Source: Candidimonas nitroreducens
GTDB lineage: Bacteria > Pseudomonadota > Gammaproteobacteria > Burkholderiales > Burkholderiaceae_B
Direction: 5' to 3'
Assembly: GCF_002209565.1 (NCBI RefSeq)
Contig: NZ_NJIH01000003.1
Coordinates: 682,001-746,000 of the forward strand
DNA: 64,000 bases
Both the position numbers and the translations under genes were made by a program. This document shows, piece after piece, positions 1 to 8,378 of this stretch (position 1 is the first letter of the stretch; the number at the start of each line of letters is the position of its first letter). Under the pieces are notes generated by a model. It was given only the letters and a program-made list of their open reading frames with translations, was not told the DNA's origin and did no database searches.

Positions 1-1064
1 GCGGGCATTTTGGCGTTGCGATTCGTGGAGATCTTGCCGTCTTCCATTTGCGGCAGCATGCCTTCAGCCGACATCATGTAGTGCACGAACAACTTGGCGG
101 CGTTGGGGCTTTTGGTGCCGGCGGCGATGACGGCGACGCGCGGCGTCAGCTGGCCGATCCAGGGCGTCATCTGCTTGCAGACGGCCATGGGGAAGTGCTG
201 CTTCTTGGCGTGGCTGAAAATGGCCGCGCTGACGAAGCCTATGACAGGGTTCTGGGCAGTGCTGGCGCCGACGATGGGGCCGACGTCGGTATCGCTTTTT
301 TGCACTTTGATCTTGTTGGCCGCAAAGCGCTTGACCCATTCGGCCATGGCGGTGGGCTCTTTGGTTTCCAGCGGCTTGCCGAAGTATTCTTTATAGGCCT
401 CTTTCATCTTGGTGTCCGCGTTGTCCGCGATCTGGTTGAACCAGAACATGGTCTCGTTGCGCAGCAGGGGGTCGGGGATGCTGATCTTGCCCTTCCATTT
501 CTTGTCGGTAAGGGCCCACATGTTGTTGACCGGGCAGGTGTCGCCGTAGACGGCCGGGTTGTAGACCCACACCCACGCGTTCAGGCTGGTGATGGCGGGG
601 TGCTGGTATTCGGGCGGTGTCTCGTTCTTCAGATCGGGCGGCATCCAGCTGACGGCGATGCCCTGCGGCAGGAACTGCGCCGTGACATCGGGCAGGTTGC
701 TCATGTTGAAGGCGTCGTGCCGCACGTTGTGCGCCTGGGCCTCGCGCACCAGGACTTCTTCCTGGTTCGACGCCGACATTTTCTCGCCGGTGGCCTTGAT
801 GCCGTATTTTTCAGAGAACTTCTGGGCCATGACCTTGATCTTGCCGGTGGCGTCCACCACGGTGATCGGGGGCTCTTTCTTGGCCGCCTCGATCAGCTTG
901 TCCAGGCTGTATTCCGAGTCGGGAATGCCCAGGCCGGTGCTGCCGTTGGATGCCGCGGCGCCCGCGCCGGGCGCTGCATGGGCGGCATGGCCCAGCATCA
1001 GCGCCGCCGCAAGGGCCGACGCCATGAATAGGGTTTTATTTGCCTGAGTCAGTTTCGTATGCAT
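1..1064 (-). CDS. ABC transporter periplasmic substrate-binding protein, partial
   Basis: Periplasmic receptor of the importer whose permease and ATPase lie just upstream on the same strand; it should deliver an iron-chelate, polyamine, opine or similar ligand. About 354 codons are visible and the C-terminus runs off the window. The start at 1064 (ATG, then HTKLTQ) is preceded by AGGAG with 9-nt spacing; an in-frame ATG at 1073 abuts the same AGGAG and is too close. An N-terminal hydrophobic signal peptide ends near AHAA. The body resembles family-1 solute-binding proteins of the Fe(III)/AfuA type (family knowledge). A 67-bp gap follows the ATPase stop, so one transcript is likely. The ligand cannot be read from sequence. 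Confidence 0.8.
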   Translation of the reverse strand, partial: MHTKLTQANKTLFMASALAAALMLGHAAHAAPGAGAAASNGSTGLGIPDSEYSLDKLIEAAKKEPPITVVDATGKIKVMAQKFSEKYGIKATGEKMSASNQEEVLVREAQAHNVRHDAFNMSNLPDVTAQFLPQGIAVSWMPPDLKNETPPEYQHPAITSLNAWVWVYNPAVYGDTCPVNNMWALTDKKWKGKISIPDPLLRNETMFWFNQIADNADTKMKEAYKEYFGKPLETKEPTAMAEWVKRFAANKIKVQKSDTDVGPIVGASTAQNPVIGFVSAAIFSHAKKQHFPMAVCKQMTPWIGQLTPRVAVIAAGTKSPNAAKLFVHYMMSAEGMLPQMEDGKISTNRNAKMP

Positions 1065-1131
1065 TGCTGCCATCTCCTTATTGGTCTGTGTCTGTAGCGG
1101 CGCACCTGTTGCTGCGGCCCCGCCATCGATA

Positions 1132-2274
1132 TTACTTTTCTTCGAGCTGCTTAGAAACCGGGGCGCCCAGCGTGGCGTCGTCCGGCAATCTGTTGCCGCT
1201 TTCGTCGAAAAGATGCAAGTCGGCCCGATCGGCCCAAAAGCTTATCTCGTCCCCCAGCCGGGCGTGGGGCGGGGTATTGGTCGTGGCGAACAGTTTTTGT
1301 CCCGCCACGCTTAGCTCAATGATCCAGTTGCCGCCGGTGGGCATGATGCCGGTGACGTCGGCGCAGCCTGTATAGGCGGCTGCGGGCGTCGAGCCCGAGG
1401 GGGCGCCGATGCACAGGCTTTCGGGGCGTATGCCCACCGAACCCCGGCATGCGCCCAGGCCCGCGCCGTCGAGGTATTTGCGCAGGGTTGTGGACAGCTC
1501 GGAGGCTTCGCCCGCGCCCAGCTCGATGAAGTTCATGGGCGGGCTGCCCACGAACCCGGCCACGAACCTGTTGCAAGGGCGGTTGTAGATATTGTCGGGA
1601 GTGTCGAACTGCTGCAGCGTGCCTTCGCTCATGACGGCGATCATGCTTGCCAGGGTCATGGCTTCCCATTGGTCGTGGGTGACGAACACAACGGTGGCCT
1701 TGGATTCGAGATGAATTCTCTTGAGCTCGGCTCGCATTTCCAGGCGCAGCTTGGCGTCCAGATTGGACAGGGGTTCGTCCATCAGTATGACGCTGGGCCG
1801 TACGACCAGCATGCGCGCCAGCGCGACGCGCTGCTGCTGGCCGCCGGACAGATCCGACGGATAGCGGTCGCGGTACTTGGCGATGCCGAGCTTTTCCATG
1901 ACCGCGTCGGACGCCGCCCGTCGGGCCTTGCGATCCACTTTGCGCAGCGCCAGGCCGAATTCCACGTTGTCCTGAACGGACAAGTGCGGCCACAGGGCGT
2001 AGCTCTGGAACACGAAGCCCATGCCGCGCTTCTCGGGCGGCACATACGTGCCCTTTGCAACCGAGTCGACCACTTGCTCGCCGATCCGGATTTCGCCGGA
2101 CGTCGGGTGTTCCAGCCCGGCGATCATCCGCAGGGTCGTGGTCTTGCCGCAGCCCGAAGGCCCGAGTACGCACAGGAATTCCCCGTCGCCGATGTCGAGA
2201 TTCAAGTTCCTGACTGACGGAGCGGCGCTTCTGTTGTAGCGCTTTTCGATTCCGCGTAGCGTGATTCCCGGCAC
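1132..2274 (-). CDS. ABC transporter ATP-binding protein (Fe3+/putrescine/opine type)
   Basis: Cytoplasmic ATPase energising the importer. About 380 aa, with Walker A GPSGCGKTTT, Q-loop FVFQSYALWPH, signature LSGGQQQR, Walker B VILMDEPLSNLDA and H-loop FVTHD, then a C-terminal TOBE-like region. This is the length and order of the FbpC/PotA/MalK-type ATPases. There is no ATG. GTG at 2274 lies two bases after the permease stop, and an in-frame TTG at 2280 overlaps that stop; a G-rich stretch just upstream can act as ribosome site for either. The near overlap indicates translational coupling with the permease. The start choice is the uncertain part; the function class is secure. Confidence 0.9.
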   Translation of the reverse strand: MPGITLRGIEKRYNRSAAPSVRNLNLDIGDGEFLCVLGPSGCGKTTTLRMIAGLEHPTSGEIRIGEQVVDSVAKGTYVPPEKRGMGFVFQSYALWPHLSVQDNVEFGLALRKVDRKARRAASDAVMEKLGIAKYRDRYPSDLSGGQQQRVALARMLVVRPSVILMDEPLSNLDAKLRLEMRAELKRIHLESKATVVFVTHDQWEAMTLASMIAVMSEGTLQQFDTPDNIYNRPCNRFVAGFVGSPPMNFIELGAGEASELSTTLRKYLDGAGLGACRGSVGIRPESLCIGAPSGSTPAAAYTGCADVTGIMPTGGNWIIELSVAGQKLFATTNTPPHARLGDEISFWADRADLHLFDESGNRLPDDATLGAPVSKQLEEK

Positions 2275-2276
2275 GA

Positions 2277-4118
2277 TCAACCCCCCAATCCCGACGCAAG
2301 ACTCGTCTTCGTCGCCTTTTGCAAAAACAATGTTCCAAAGAATGCGATGGCCGACAGCATCAGCACGACGGCATCGGCGGCCTGGCTGTAGCCGAAGTCG
2401 GCCAGCCGTATGGCGTATGTGGTCAGCAGGTCTGTGCCGGGCGTGGCCAGCATGATCACCAGGCTCAGCCCTTTCAGGCCGGATATGAACGGCAGCAGGA
2501 TGCCCGCGGCCAGCGGCCCTTTCTGAATGGGAATGACCACCTTGACCAAGCGCTTCCACCAGCCCGCACCGGCGACCTGCGCGGCCTCTTCGGGGTCTTT
2601 GCCCAATTGCATCATCGCCGATATGCCGGCGCGCGACGCGAACGGCATCTGGTCGGCCATCAGGGCCAGGATCAGGATCGCGGCGGTGCCGTAAAGGGCC
2701 GGGATGGGCCCGTGCGGCACGGCGAATATCGACAGGCAGGCCGCGGCGAAGGCAATGCCGGGCACCAGGTAAGGCAGGAAGGTGACATAGCGCAGATAGG
2801 CGCCTATGGATTTCAGCGGCGTGCGCACCACCACGTATCCGACCAGTACGCCGAGCACCCCGGCGCATACCGCCGCGATGCCGACCATCCACAGCGAATT
2901 CCAGGCGGCCTGCCAGAAATCGGGCGTGACCAGGATGCCGGTGCTCAGCGCCGTGGTGGGCAGGTCGTGGCCGATCCAGTAGTCCCAGGTGAAGTTGTCG
3001 AAAGCGAATTGGCCCGGCACGCGCATGACGGTGCTCAGGAACAGCACCACCAGCGGGATCGCCACGCTTACCGTGAACATGAGGGCGGCCAGGGCGCTCA
3101 TGGGCAGGCGCCACGAGCCCAGGCGCTGCGCGCGGTTCATGGAGCCCTTCGAGCCTATGGTGACGAAGCGGCGCGCCTCGCGCACCAGGCGCGCGTCGAT
3201 GAGCACGGAAATGGTACCTATGAGAATGATGACCCCGGCCAGCACCGCGGCTTCTCCGCCCTGCCTGGCCGTGACGCTGCGAAACAGGGAGGTGGCGAGC
3301 ACGTCGTACTTGACCGGCGCCCCCAGTATGTAGGCCACGCCGAAGTCGCCGAGGCATTTGGCGAAGATCAGGGTAAGCGCCGAGAGCAGAGAGGGCCGCA
3401 TCAGCGGAATGATGATGCGGCGCGCCACCACCGAGGCACGCGCGCCCAGCATGCGCGCCGAGTCTTCCAGCTGGGAATCGAAAGAGCGCAGCGCGTTGCC
3501 GAACAGCAGTATGACGAAGGGTGTGTAATGCAGCGCCAGAACGACCGTAATCGGCAATTGGCCGTATGCGAGCCAGTCGGGCGGTTCGAAGCCCAGGGAT
3601 TCCATCCACCCCGGCTGCCCGCCTACGGTGCGGTTCAGGAAGACCGCGCTCCAGGCCAATGCGATAGTCCACGAGGGCAGCATGTACGGAACAATGAGCG
3701 CGGTGGCGAACCACTTGCGGCCCAGGATGTCGGTTCTGCTGATGAGCCACGCCATGATGCCGCCGGCGACCAGGGCGATGGCCATCGCCCCGAGCGCGAC
3801 ACTGATCGTGTGTATCAGCGGGTACCACAGGATGTCGGGCGCGACGATGGACTTGAATACGCGCGCCAGGTTGTAGAACGTGAAAGCCCCGGCGCTTTGC
3901 CCTATGCGCATGGAGTCGGCGAATTGCACCCGGAACGCGTCGGCCAGCAGCGAGACGATGGGGGCGACGATCAGGTAAGTGAACAGAATCGCGGCCAGAA
4001 TGCCGATGACGGCCGTCGGCTCGCGCAGCGCTATTTTCAGGCGGTACTTGGAAAATATCGGAAACCTTGCGCCGCGGCCTTGCAGGGCCGTGGCCTCACG
4101 ATGCGTCGCGCTGTGCAC
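2277..4118 (-). CDS. ABC transporter permease, two fused membrane domains
   Basis: Inner-membrane permease of about 613 aa made of two fused six-helix halves, as in FbpB/SfuB-type iron importers. Each half carries an EAA-type coupling loop: LEDSARMLGARASVV in the first and PEEAAQVAGAGWWKRL in the second. GTG at 4118 is chosen because AGGAGG lies four bases upstream; a TTG at 4136 would place this Shine-Dalgarno inside the gene. It is first in the permease-ATPase-receptor operon. The 286-bp gap upstream separates it from the biotin carboxylase gene, so it may have its own promoter. Confidence 0.88.
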   Translation of the reverse strand: MHSATHREATALQGRGARFPIFSKYRLKIALREPTAVIGILAAILFTYLIVAPIVSLLADAFRVQFADSMRIGQSAGAFTFYNLARVFKSIVAPDILWYPLIHTISVALGAMAIALVAGGIMAWLISRTDILGRKWFATALIVPYMLPSWTIALAWSAVFLNRTVGGQPGWMESLGFEPPDWLAYGQLPITVVLALHYTPFVILLFGNALRSFDSQLEDSARMLGARASVVARRIIIPLMRPSLLSALTLIFAKCLGDFGVAYILGAPVKYDVLATSLFRSVTARQGGEAAVLAGVIILIGTISVLIDARLVREARRFVTIGSKGSMNRAQRLGSWRLPMSALAALMFTVSVAIPLVVLFLSTVMRVPGQFAFDNFTWDYWIGHDLPTTALSTGILVTPDFWQAAWNSLWMVGIAAVCAGVLGVLVGYVVVRTPLKSIGAYLRYVTFLPYLVPGIAFAAACLSIFAVPHGPIPALYGTAAILILALMADQMPFASRAGISAMMQLGKDPEEAAQVAGAGWWKRLVKVVIPIQKGPLAAGILLPFISGLKGLSLVIMLATPGTDLLTTYAIRLADFGYSQAADAVVLMLSAIAFFGTLFLQKATKTSLASGLGG

Positions 4119-4404
4119 CCTGCCTCCTGTGTGCAATCGAATTCAGCCATGGTTTGGAAAATTGATGGCCCGAACCGGCCATCAGTCCGGCCCGCGACAC
4201 GGGTGGGGCGGCATCGCTGCCAAGCGCGTAGATTGGGTCAGTCGTATATTGATTAATAATCTGCGACGCTGCCCGCACGTCCCGCACGGTTCATCAAGCA
4301 TGAAGTCTTATATGTCTGGCAGTGCTTGTCAAGCGCCTGCCCCTGCATAAGACCTACGTCGAGGGCGATAGTCATGCCATGGGGTGCGTGGCCTATCGGG
4401 GGGG
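4119..4404. other. Intergenic region upstream of the ABC importer
   Basis: No gene is supported here. It holds an odd-centred dyad GATTA-A-TAATC (4251-4261) and a minus-strand TTGACA (4327-4332), but the nearest -10-like TATAAG (4307-4312) is only 14 bp away, so no confident promoter can be named. No GTAG-N12-CTAC box is present, so the importer is not obviously part of the TrmB-type regulon. Confidence 0.4.
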
Positions 4405-5781
4405 CTACAGCAAATTGCGCATTGGGTGTTTGCTGTACATTTGCTCTTTGACGAATTGCGTATAGGTATCGTTGTTCAGGAAATCGGCCTCGGCCAGTAG
4501 GCGTTGGTGAAACTTCACGTTCGTAGTCACGCCTTCGATGTGTACTTCGCAAAGTGCGCGGCGCAGGCGAGCAATGGCCTGGTTGCGATCCTTACCCCAG
4601 ACGATCAGCTTGGCCAGCAACGAGTCATAGTTGGTAGGCAGATCGTAGCCTGGATATACATGAGTATCTACCCGGACACCGGGGCCGGATGGCATATGGA
4701 ATTGTGTGATAGTCCCTGCGCGAGGTATGAAGGCCTTGTTGGGATCTTCGGCGTTGATCCTGACTTCGATGGCATGCCCGCGTAGTTTGACGTCATCCTG
4801 TTTGAGCGAGAGGCGTTCGCCCGCCGCAATCGCCAGTTGCATCGCTACCAGGTCGGTGCTGGTCAGAAGCTCGGTGACGGGATGCTCGACCTGAATGCGC
4901 GTATTCATTTCAATAAAGTAGAACTCGCGCGTGCGGGGATCGACGATGAACTCGACCGTTCCGGCGCTGCGGTAGCCCAGGGACTGGCCCAGTTGTCTTG
5001 CTGCGTTGCGGATGTGTTCGCGTGTTTCGGGATCGAGCACGCTTGCGGGGCCTTCTTCGAGCAGTTTCTGATGCCTTCTCTGGATCGAACAGTCGCGATC
5101 CCCCAGATGAATGACTTCATTACCGTCGCCGAAAATCTGCACTTCTATGTGGCGAATACGTTCGAGGAACTTCTCGATATACACCGCGCCCGAACCGAAG
5201 GCGGTCTCCGCTTCTTTTATGGCGCGGCCTATATTGTCTTTGAGTTCCGCCTCGTTGCGCGCCACGCGCATACCGCGGCCGCCGCCGCCAGCCGCGGCCT
5301 TGATCAGCACCGGGTAGCCTATGCGGTTTGCGATGTCGATCGCCTGCTCATCCGATTCAATCGTGTCTGGTGAGCCCATGCTGACAGGAACGCCGGCTTC
5401 TTGTGCGCATTGGCGCGCCTTCACCTTGTCGCCCATCATCCGTATGATTTCGGGCTGGGGGCCGATATATACCAGGCCGGCTGCTTCGACCGCCTGGGCG
5501 AAGTCGGCGTTTTCGGAAAGAAAGCCATAGCCGGGATGCACCGCATCAGCGCCGCTGTGCCGGGCCGCGTCGATCAGGGCGGTGGCGTTCAGATAACTGT
5601 CGGAGGGCTTGGGGCCTCCGATGCAAATGGATTCGTCGGCCATATGGACGGCGCTGGTTTCGCTGTCTGCGGTCGAATAGGCCTGCACCGTCTGAATACC
5701 TGCATCGCGGCAGGCGCGGATGATGCGTACGGCGATTTCTCCACGGCTTGCAATGAATACTTTGTTCAAGGGCTTTGTCAT
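4405..5781 (-). CDS. Biotin carboxylase subunit of acyl-CoA carboxylase
   Basis: ATP-dependent carboxylation of the biotin carried by the small carrier protein encoded upstream. About 458 aa, the usual length of a free-standing AccC-type subunit. It shows the N-terminal start KVFIASRGEIAVRIIRACR, the ATP-grasp glycine loop AAAGGGGRGM and the biotin carboxylase signature EMNTRIQVEHPVTE. The start at 5781 (MTKPLNK) is chosen because conserved sequence begins there; upstream in-frame codons look unconserved. It is last in the five-gene operon and separated by 69 bp from the acyl-CoA ligase alpha gene. It is probably a dedicated acyl-CoA carboxylase subunit rather than the housekeeping acetyl-CoA carboxylase, because of its partners. 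Confidence 0.92.
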   Translation of the reverse strand: MTKPLNKVFIASRGEIAVRIIRACRDAGIQTVQAYSTADSETSAVHMADESICIGGPKPSDSYLNATALIDAARHSGADAVHPGYGFLSENADFAQAVEAAGLVYIGPQPEIIRMMGDKVKARQCAQEAGVPVSMGSPDTIESDEQAIDIANRIGYPVLIKAAAGGGGRGMRVARNEAELKDNIGRAIKEAETAFGSGAVYIEKFLERIRHIEVQIFGDGNEVIHLGDRDCSIQRRHQKLLEEGPASVLDPETREHIRNAARQLGQSLGYRSAGTVEFIVDPRTREFYFIEMNTRIQVEHPVTELLTSTDLVAMQLAIAAGERLSLKQDDVKLRGHAIEVRINAEDPNKAFIPRAGTITQFHMPSGPGVRVDTHVYPGYDLPTNYDSLLAKLIVWGKDRNQAIARLRRALCEVHIEGVTTNVKFHQRLLAEADFLNNDTYTQFVKEQMYSKHPMRNLL

Positions 5782-5850
5782 GCTACGAGATCGAATGAGT
5801 CGGGTTGCGGATAGAGGATGGGAGCGGAGCCGTGGGGCCATGGAAAGGCT

Positions 5851-7347
5851 TTATGGCTTGGGGGCGCCTGTGCCTGACAGGCCGCGATGGCGCAGGAACC
5901 TGCCGTGTTTTTTCAACGCCCCCAATGCGCGAGCTGCCGAGCTCAAGTCGGGAAACGTGGGTATGCCGCGAGCCATGGCCAGGCTGACACATTCCTGTCT
6001 CTTGGCTTCATAGACCGTTCTGCCTGAAGATCGCAATACAAGGAATAATCGCGTGCCCTGCGGCAGTGAGTCGTTCAGGTCGAGCGCCATGTGCATGAGC
6101 TCGTCCATCAGCGCCCCATTGCGATACGGCAGGATAACCGGGAGATTGATATGCAGGAGAACGATCTCGGGGCGTTCGCCTGCCACAGTAGTTCTCAATA
6201 CTCGTTCCGGCAGCCGCTCTTGATTACGGTTCAGGATATTGGCCGGGAAGTCCAACGGGTTGTCGAGGCTGGCGCCGGGCGGGATACCCAAGGTTTTCAG
6301 TGCCTGTACGGTAGAGGGCTTGATGGCCGGAAGCTCTATGTCCTGGCGCCCCAGTGCGTCCGAGGCCAGGACGCTGGCGCCGCCGCCATTGCCGAACAGC
6401 AGTACTCGTCCATCGAAGGGAGGCTGTGTAGGGTTCCAGCTTTGGAACGCGACGAGGGTGTCGATGAAGTCTTCCAGGCTGTTGGCCAGAACCGATCCGG
6501 TCTGGGCCGTAAGTGCCTTCCAGATTCTGTCGTTTCCAGCAAGCGAGCCCGTATGAGACGCGGCCGCACGTTGTCCTTGAGCCGTGCGCCCACCTTTGAG
6601 AATCACAACGGGCTTTTGGGCGCGCGCCGCGCGCAGGGCTTCGAAGAAGCGGCGCCCTTCGTTGACCGTTTCCAGATAGGCGCCGATGACCCGGGTCTGC
6701 GGGTCGGACAAGTAATATTCGAGCAACTCGCAGGGCCCGATGTCGAGGCAATTGCCCAGGGAGACAACGCCGCTGAAGCGCAGGCCGCGGTATTCGCCAT
6801 TGTTGATTATGTCTACCGACAAACCGCCGCTTTGAGAGAAAATACCTACCGAGCCGGCTGTTCCCATCGGGCTGTCGACGAAGGTGATGCCTGCTGAGGG
6901 GGAATATATACCCAGGCAGTTGGGGCCGAGCAGGCGCACGCCGCCGGTGCCCAAGGCATGGATCAACGCTGTCTGCAGCGTCTGGCCGCGGCCGCCTTCG
7001 CCAAAGCCACTGGACATGACTTGGGCGAACTTTACATGGCCGCCCGCCTGGGCCAGGAGATCCGGCACCCCCTGCGCGGGAATCGCGATGAAGGCATAGT
7101 CGATGGGCTCGGGCGTTTGCGCCAGCCCGGGGTAGGCGGGCAGGCCTTCCAGCTCGGCCTCATGTGGGTGAATTGGGTAGATGTTTCCTTGGTATCCGCC
7201 TTGACGCAGCCGGCGGATGAATTTGTTCCCTTGTCCATCGGCCTTGCTTGACACGCCGGCCACGGCGATGGCGCGGGGGTGAAACAGGGCATGAAGTTCA
7301 GCCGCGCTCAGGGTGTTTTGTACGGCCGGCCTGGCTGTGGTGCTCAT
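5851..7347 (-). CDS. ADP-forming acyl-CoA ligase, alpha-type subunit (CoA-binding, phosphohistidine)
   Basis: Forms an acyl-CoA from acid, CoA and ATP with ADP plus phosphate as products, together with the beta-type ATP-grasp subunit upstream. 498 aa. The N-terminus is a CoA-binding Rossmann domain (FHPRAIAVAGVSSK). The succinyl-CoA ligase-like part holds GPNCLGIYSP and the phosphohistidine motif SHTGSLAG, with His265 the likely phosphorylated residue. The chain is slightly longer than archaeal AcdA (about 460 aa). Only four bases separate it from the beta gene. The odd point is its position inside a biotin-carboxylase operon, between carrier and biotin carboxylase. Acyl specificity is unknown. 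Confidence 0.88.
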   Translation of the reverse strand: MSTTARPAVQNTLSAAELHALFHPRAIAVAGVSSKADGQGNKFIRRLRQGGYQGNIYPIHPHEAELEGLPAYPGLAQTPEPIDYAFIAIPAQGVPDLLAQAGGHVKFAQVMSSGFGEGGRGQTLQTALIHALGTGGVRLLGPNCLGIYSPSAGITFVDSPMGTAGSVGIFSQSGGLSVDIINNGEYRGLRFSGVVSLGNCLDIGPCELLEYYLSDPQTRVIGAYLETVNEGRRFFEALRAARAQKPVVILKGGRTAQGQRAAASHTGSLAGNDRIWKALTAQTGSVLANSLEDFIDTLVAFQSWNPTQPPFDGRVLLFGNGGGASVLASDALGRQDIELPAIKPSTVQALKTLGIPPGASLDNPLDFPANILNRNQERLPERVLRTTVAGERPEIVLLHINLPVILPYRNGALMDELMHMALDLNDSLPQGTRLFLVLRSSGRTVYEAKRQECVSLAMARGIPTFPDLSSAARALGALKKHGRFLRHRGLSGTGAPKP

Positions 7348-7351
7348 ACCT

Positions 7352-8110
7352 TTAATCCCCTGCGAAAACGATGCGAGCGTCTAGAGCCGTCACCCCTTGC
7401 GCGCCGGCAAGCAGCGGGTTGATGTCTAGCTCTTTGACCAGATCCGCCAGTTCGACTAGCAGCCCGTGCTGGCCGCCGACCGCCAGCAGTGCATTGACGA
7501 GAATCTGGCCGGGAACGGCTATACCGCCGCGGGCGCCTTGCAGCAGGGGCGCGCCGCGCAGCTCTTCAATCATTTCCTTGGCATCGATTTCGGTGATGGG
7601 GCAGATGCGGAAAGTGACATCTTGCAAGATTTCAACGAATACGCCGCCCAGACCGAACATGATGACGGGTCCAAAAGCGTCGTCCCGGTATCCGCCTATG
7701 ACGATCTCGTGGCCATGGCCGATGGTTTCTTCGAGCAGAAAACCATCGACTTCATAGCCATGTTCCAGGCATCGCTGTGAGATGTCCCGCATGGCGCCGG
7801 CAATTGCCGGCGCATCGCTGAGGCCCAGTATAACGGCACTAAAGTCCGACTTGTGCAGGACGTCCGGTGATATCAGCTTGAGTACCACCGGTGTCGTGAG
7901 GCCTTGCAATGCTTTATCGATGTCGTCGGCCGATTGGATGACCGCTGAACTGGGTGTCTTTATGCCGAAGGCTTGCAGTACGCGCTTGGCTGCCGGCTCG
8001 TCGAGTGCGTCGCGTTTGGCGGCCTTGGCCTGTTCTATCAAATGGCGTGCTGTCTTGACAGCGTCCATGCTGGCTCCGGGTAGGTTGCAGAGGCCAATGG
8101 CCGTGGTCAT
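7352..8110 (-). CDS. ADP-forming acyl-CoA ligase, beta-type ATP-grasp subunit
   Basis: ATP-grasp subunit of the NDP-forming acyl-CoA ligase; it moves phosphate between nucleotide and the histidine of the alpha subunit. 252 aa, close to archaeal AcdB. It shows the ATP-grasp strand PVVLKLISPDVLHKSD, the glycine-rich FGLGGVFVE segment and a C-terminal ELDINPLLA metal/phosphate motif. Its ATG overlaps the TGA of the biotin-carrier gene (ATGA, 8107-8110), which implies tight translational coupling of ligase and carboxylase. The separate alpha and beta genes contrast with the fused form common in bacteria. Confidence 0.88.
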   Translation of the reverse strand: MTTAIGLCNLPGASMDAVKTARHLIEQAKAAKRDALDEPAAKRVLQAFGIKTPSSAVIQSADDIDKALQGLTTPVVLKLISPDVLHKSDFSAVILGLSDAPAIAGAMRDISQRCLEHGYEVDGFLLEETIGHGHEIVIGGYRDDAFGPVIMFGLGGVFVEILQDVTFRICPITEIDAKEMIEELRGAPLLQGARGGIAVPGQILVNALLAVGGQHGLLVELADLVKELDINPLLAGAQGVTALDARIVFAGD

Positions 8111-8328
8111 ATCTTGAGCTTAACCACTGCGTCGCCTTCGGAAATGGCCTGTCCTTCCGTCACCAGGACTTCTTCGACCACGGCTGCCTCGGTCGCGGTG
8201 ACGGGGATTTCCATTTTCATTGATTCCAGTATGACGAGTTCGGTGTCTTCTTCCACTGCGTCGCCAGGCTTGACCAGGACTTTCCAGACAGTGCCTGTGA
8301 TGTCGCTGGGAATAGAGATTGTGGCCAT
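8107..8328 (-). CDS. Biotinyl carrier protein of acyl-CoA carboxylase
   Basis: Stand-alone biotin carrier domain of 73 aa carrying carboxyl groups between biotin carboxylase and carboxyltransferase. The biotinylation motif ESMKMEI is present with Lys38 as attachment site, and the flanking hammerhead fold sequence (VLVKPGDAV, VEEVLVTEGQAISEGDAVVKL) is complete. GGAG six bases upstream fixes ATG 8328. Its stop overlaps the ligase beta start and it begins 50 bp after the carboxyltransferase stop. It is too small to hold the N-terminal region of housekeeping AccB, fitting an acyl-CoA or oxaloacetate-type carrier. Confidence 0.93.
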   Translation of the reverse strand: MATISIPSDITGTVWKVLVKPGDAVEEDTELVILESMKMEIPVTATEAAVVEEVLVTEGQAISEGDAVVKLKI

Positions 8329-8378
8329 GAAAAACTCCGTGAGATCGTGCGTCGTAGGTGGCTGGTGTAGAGGGCGAT

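Noticed and set aside
1132-3828. A single 898-codon open frame on the minus strand spanning permease and ATPase regions
   Set aside because: Only its last 380 codons encode the ATPase; the upstream part is an out-of-frame reading of the permease gene, which has its own intact frame.
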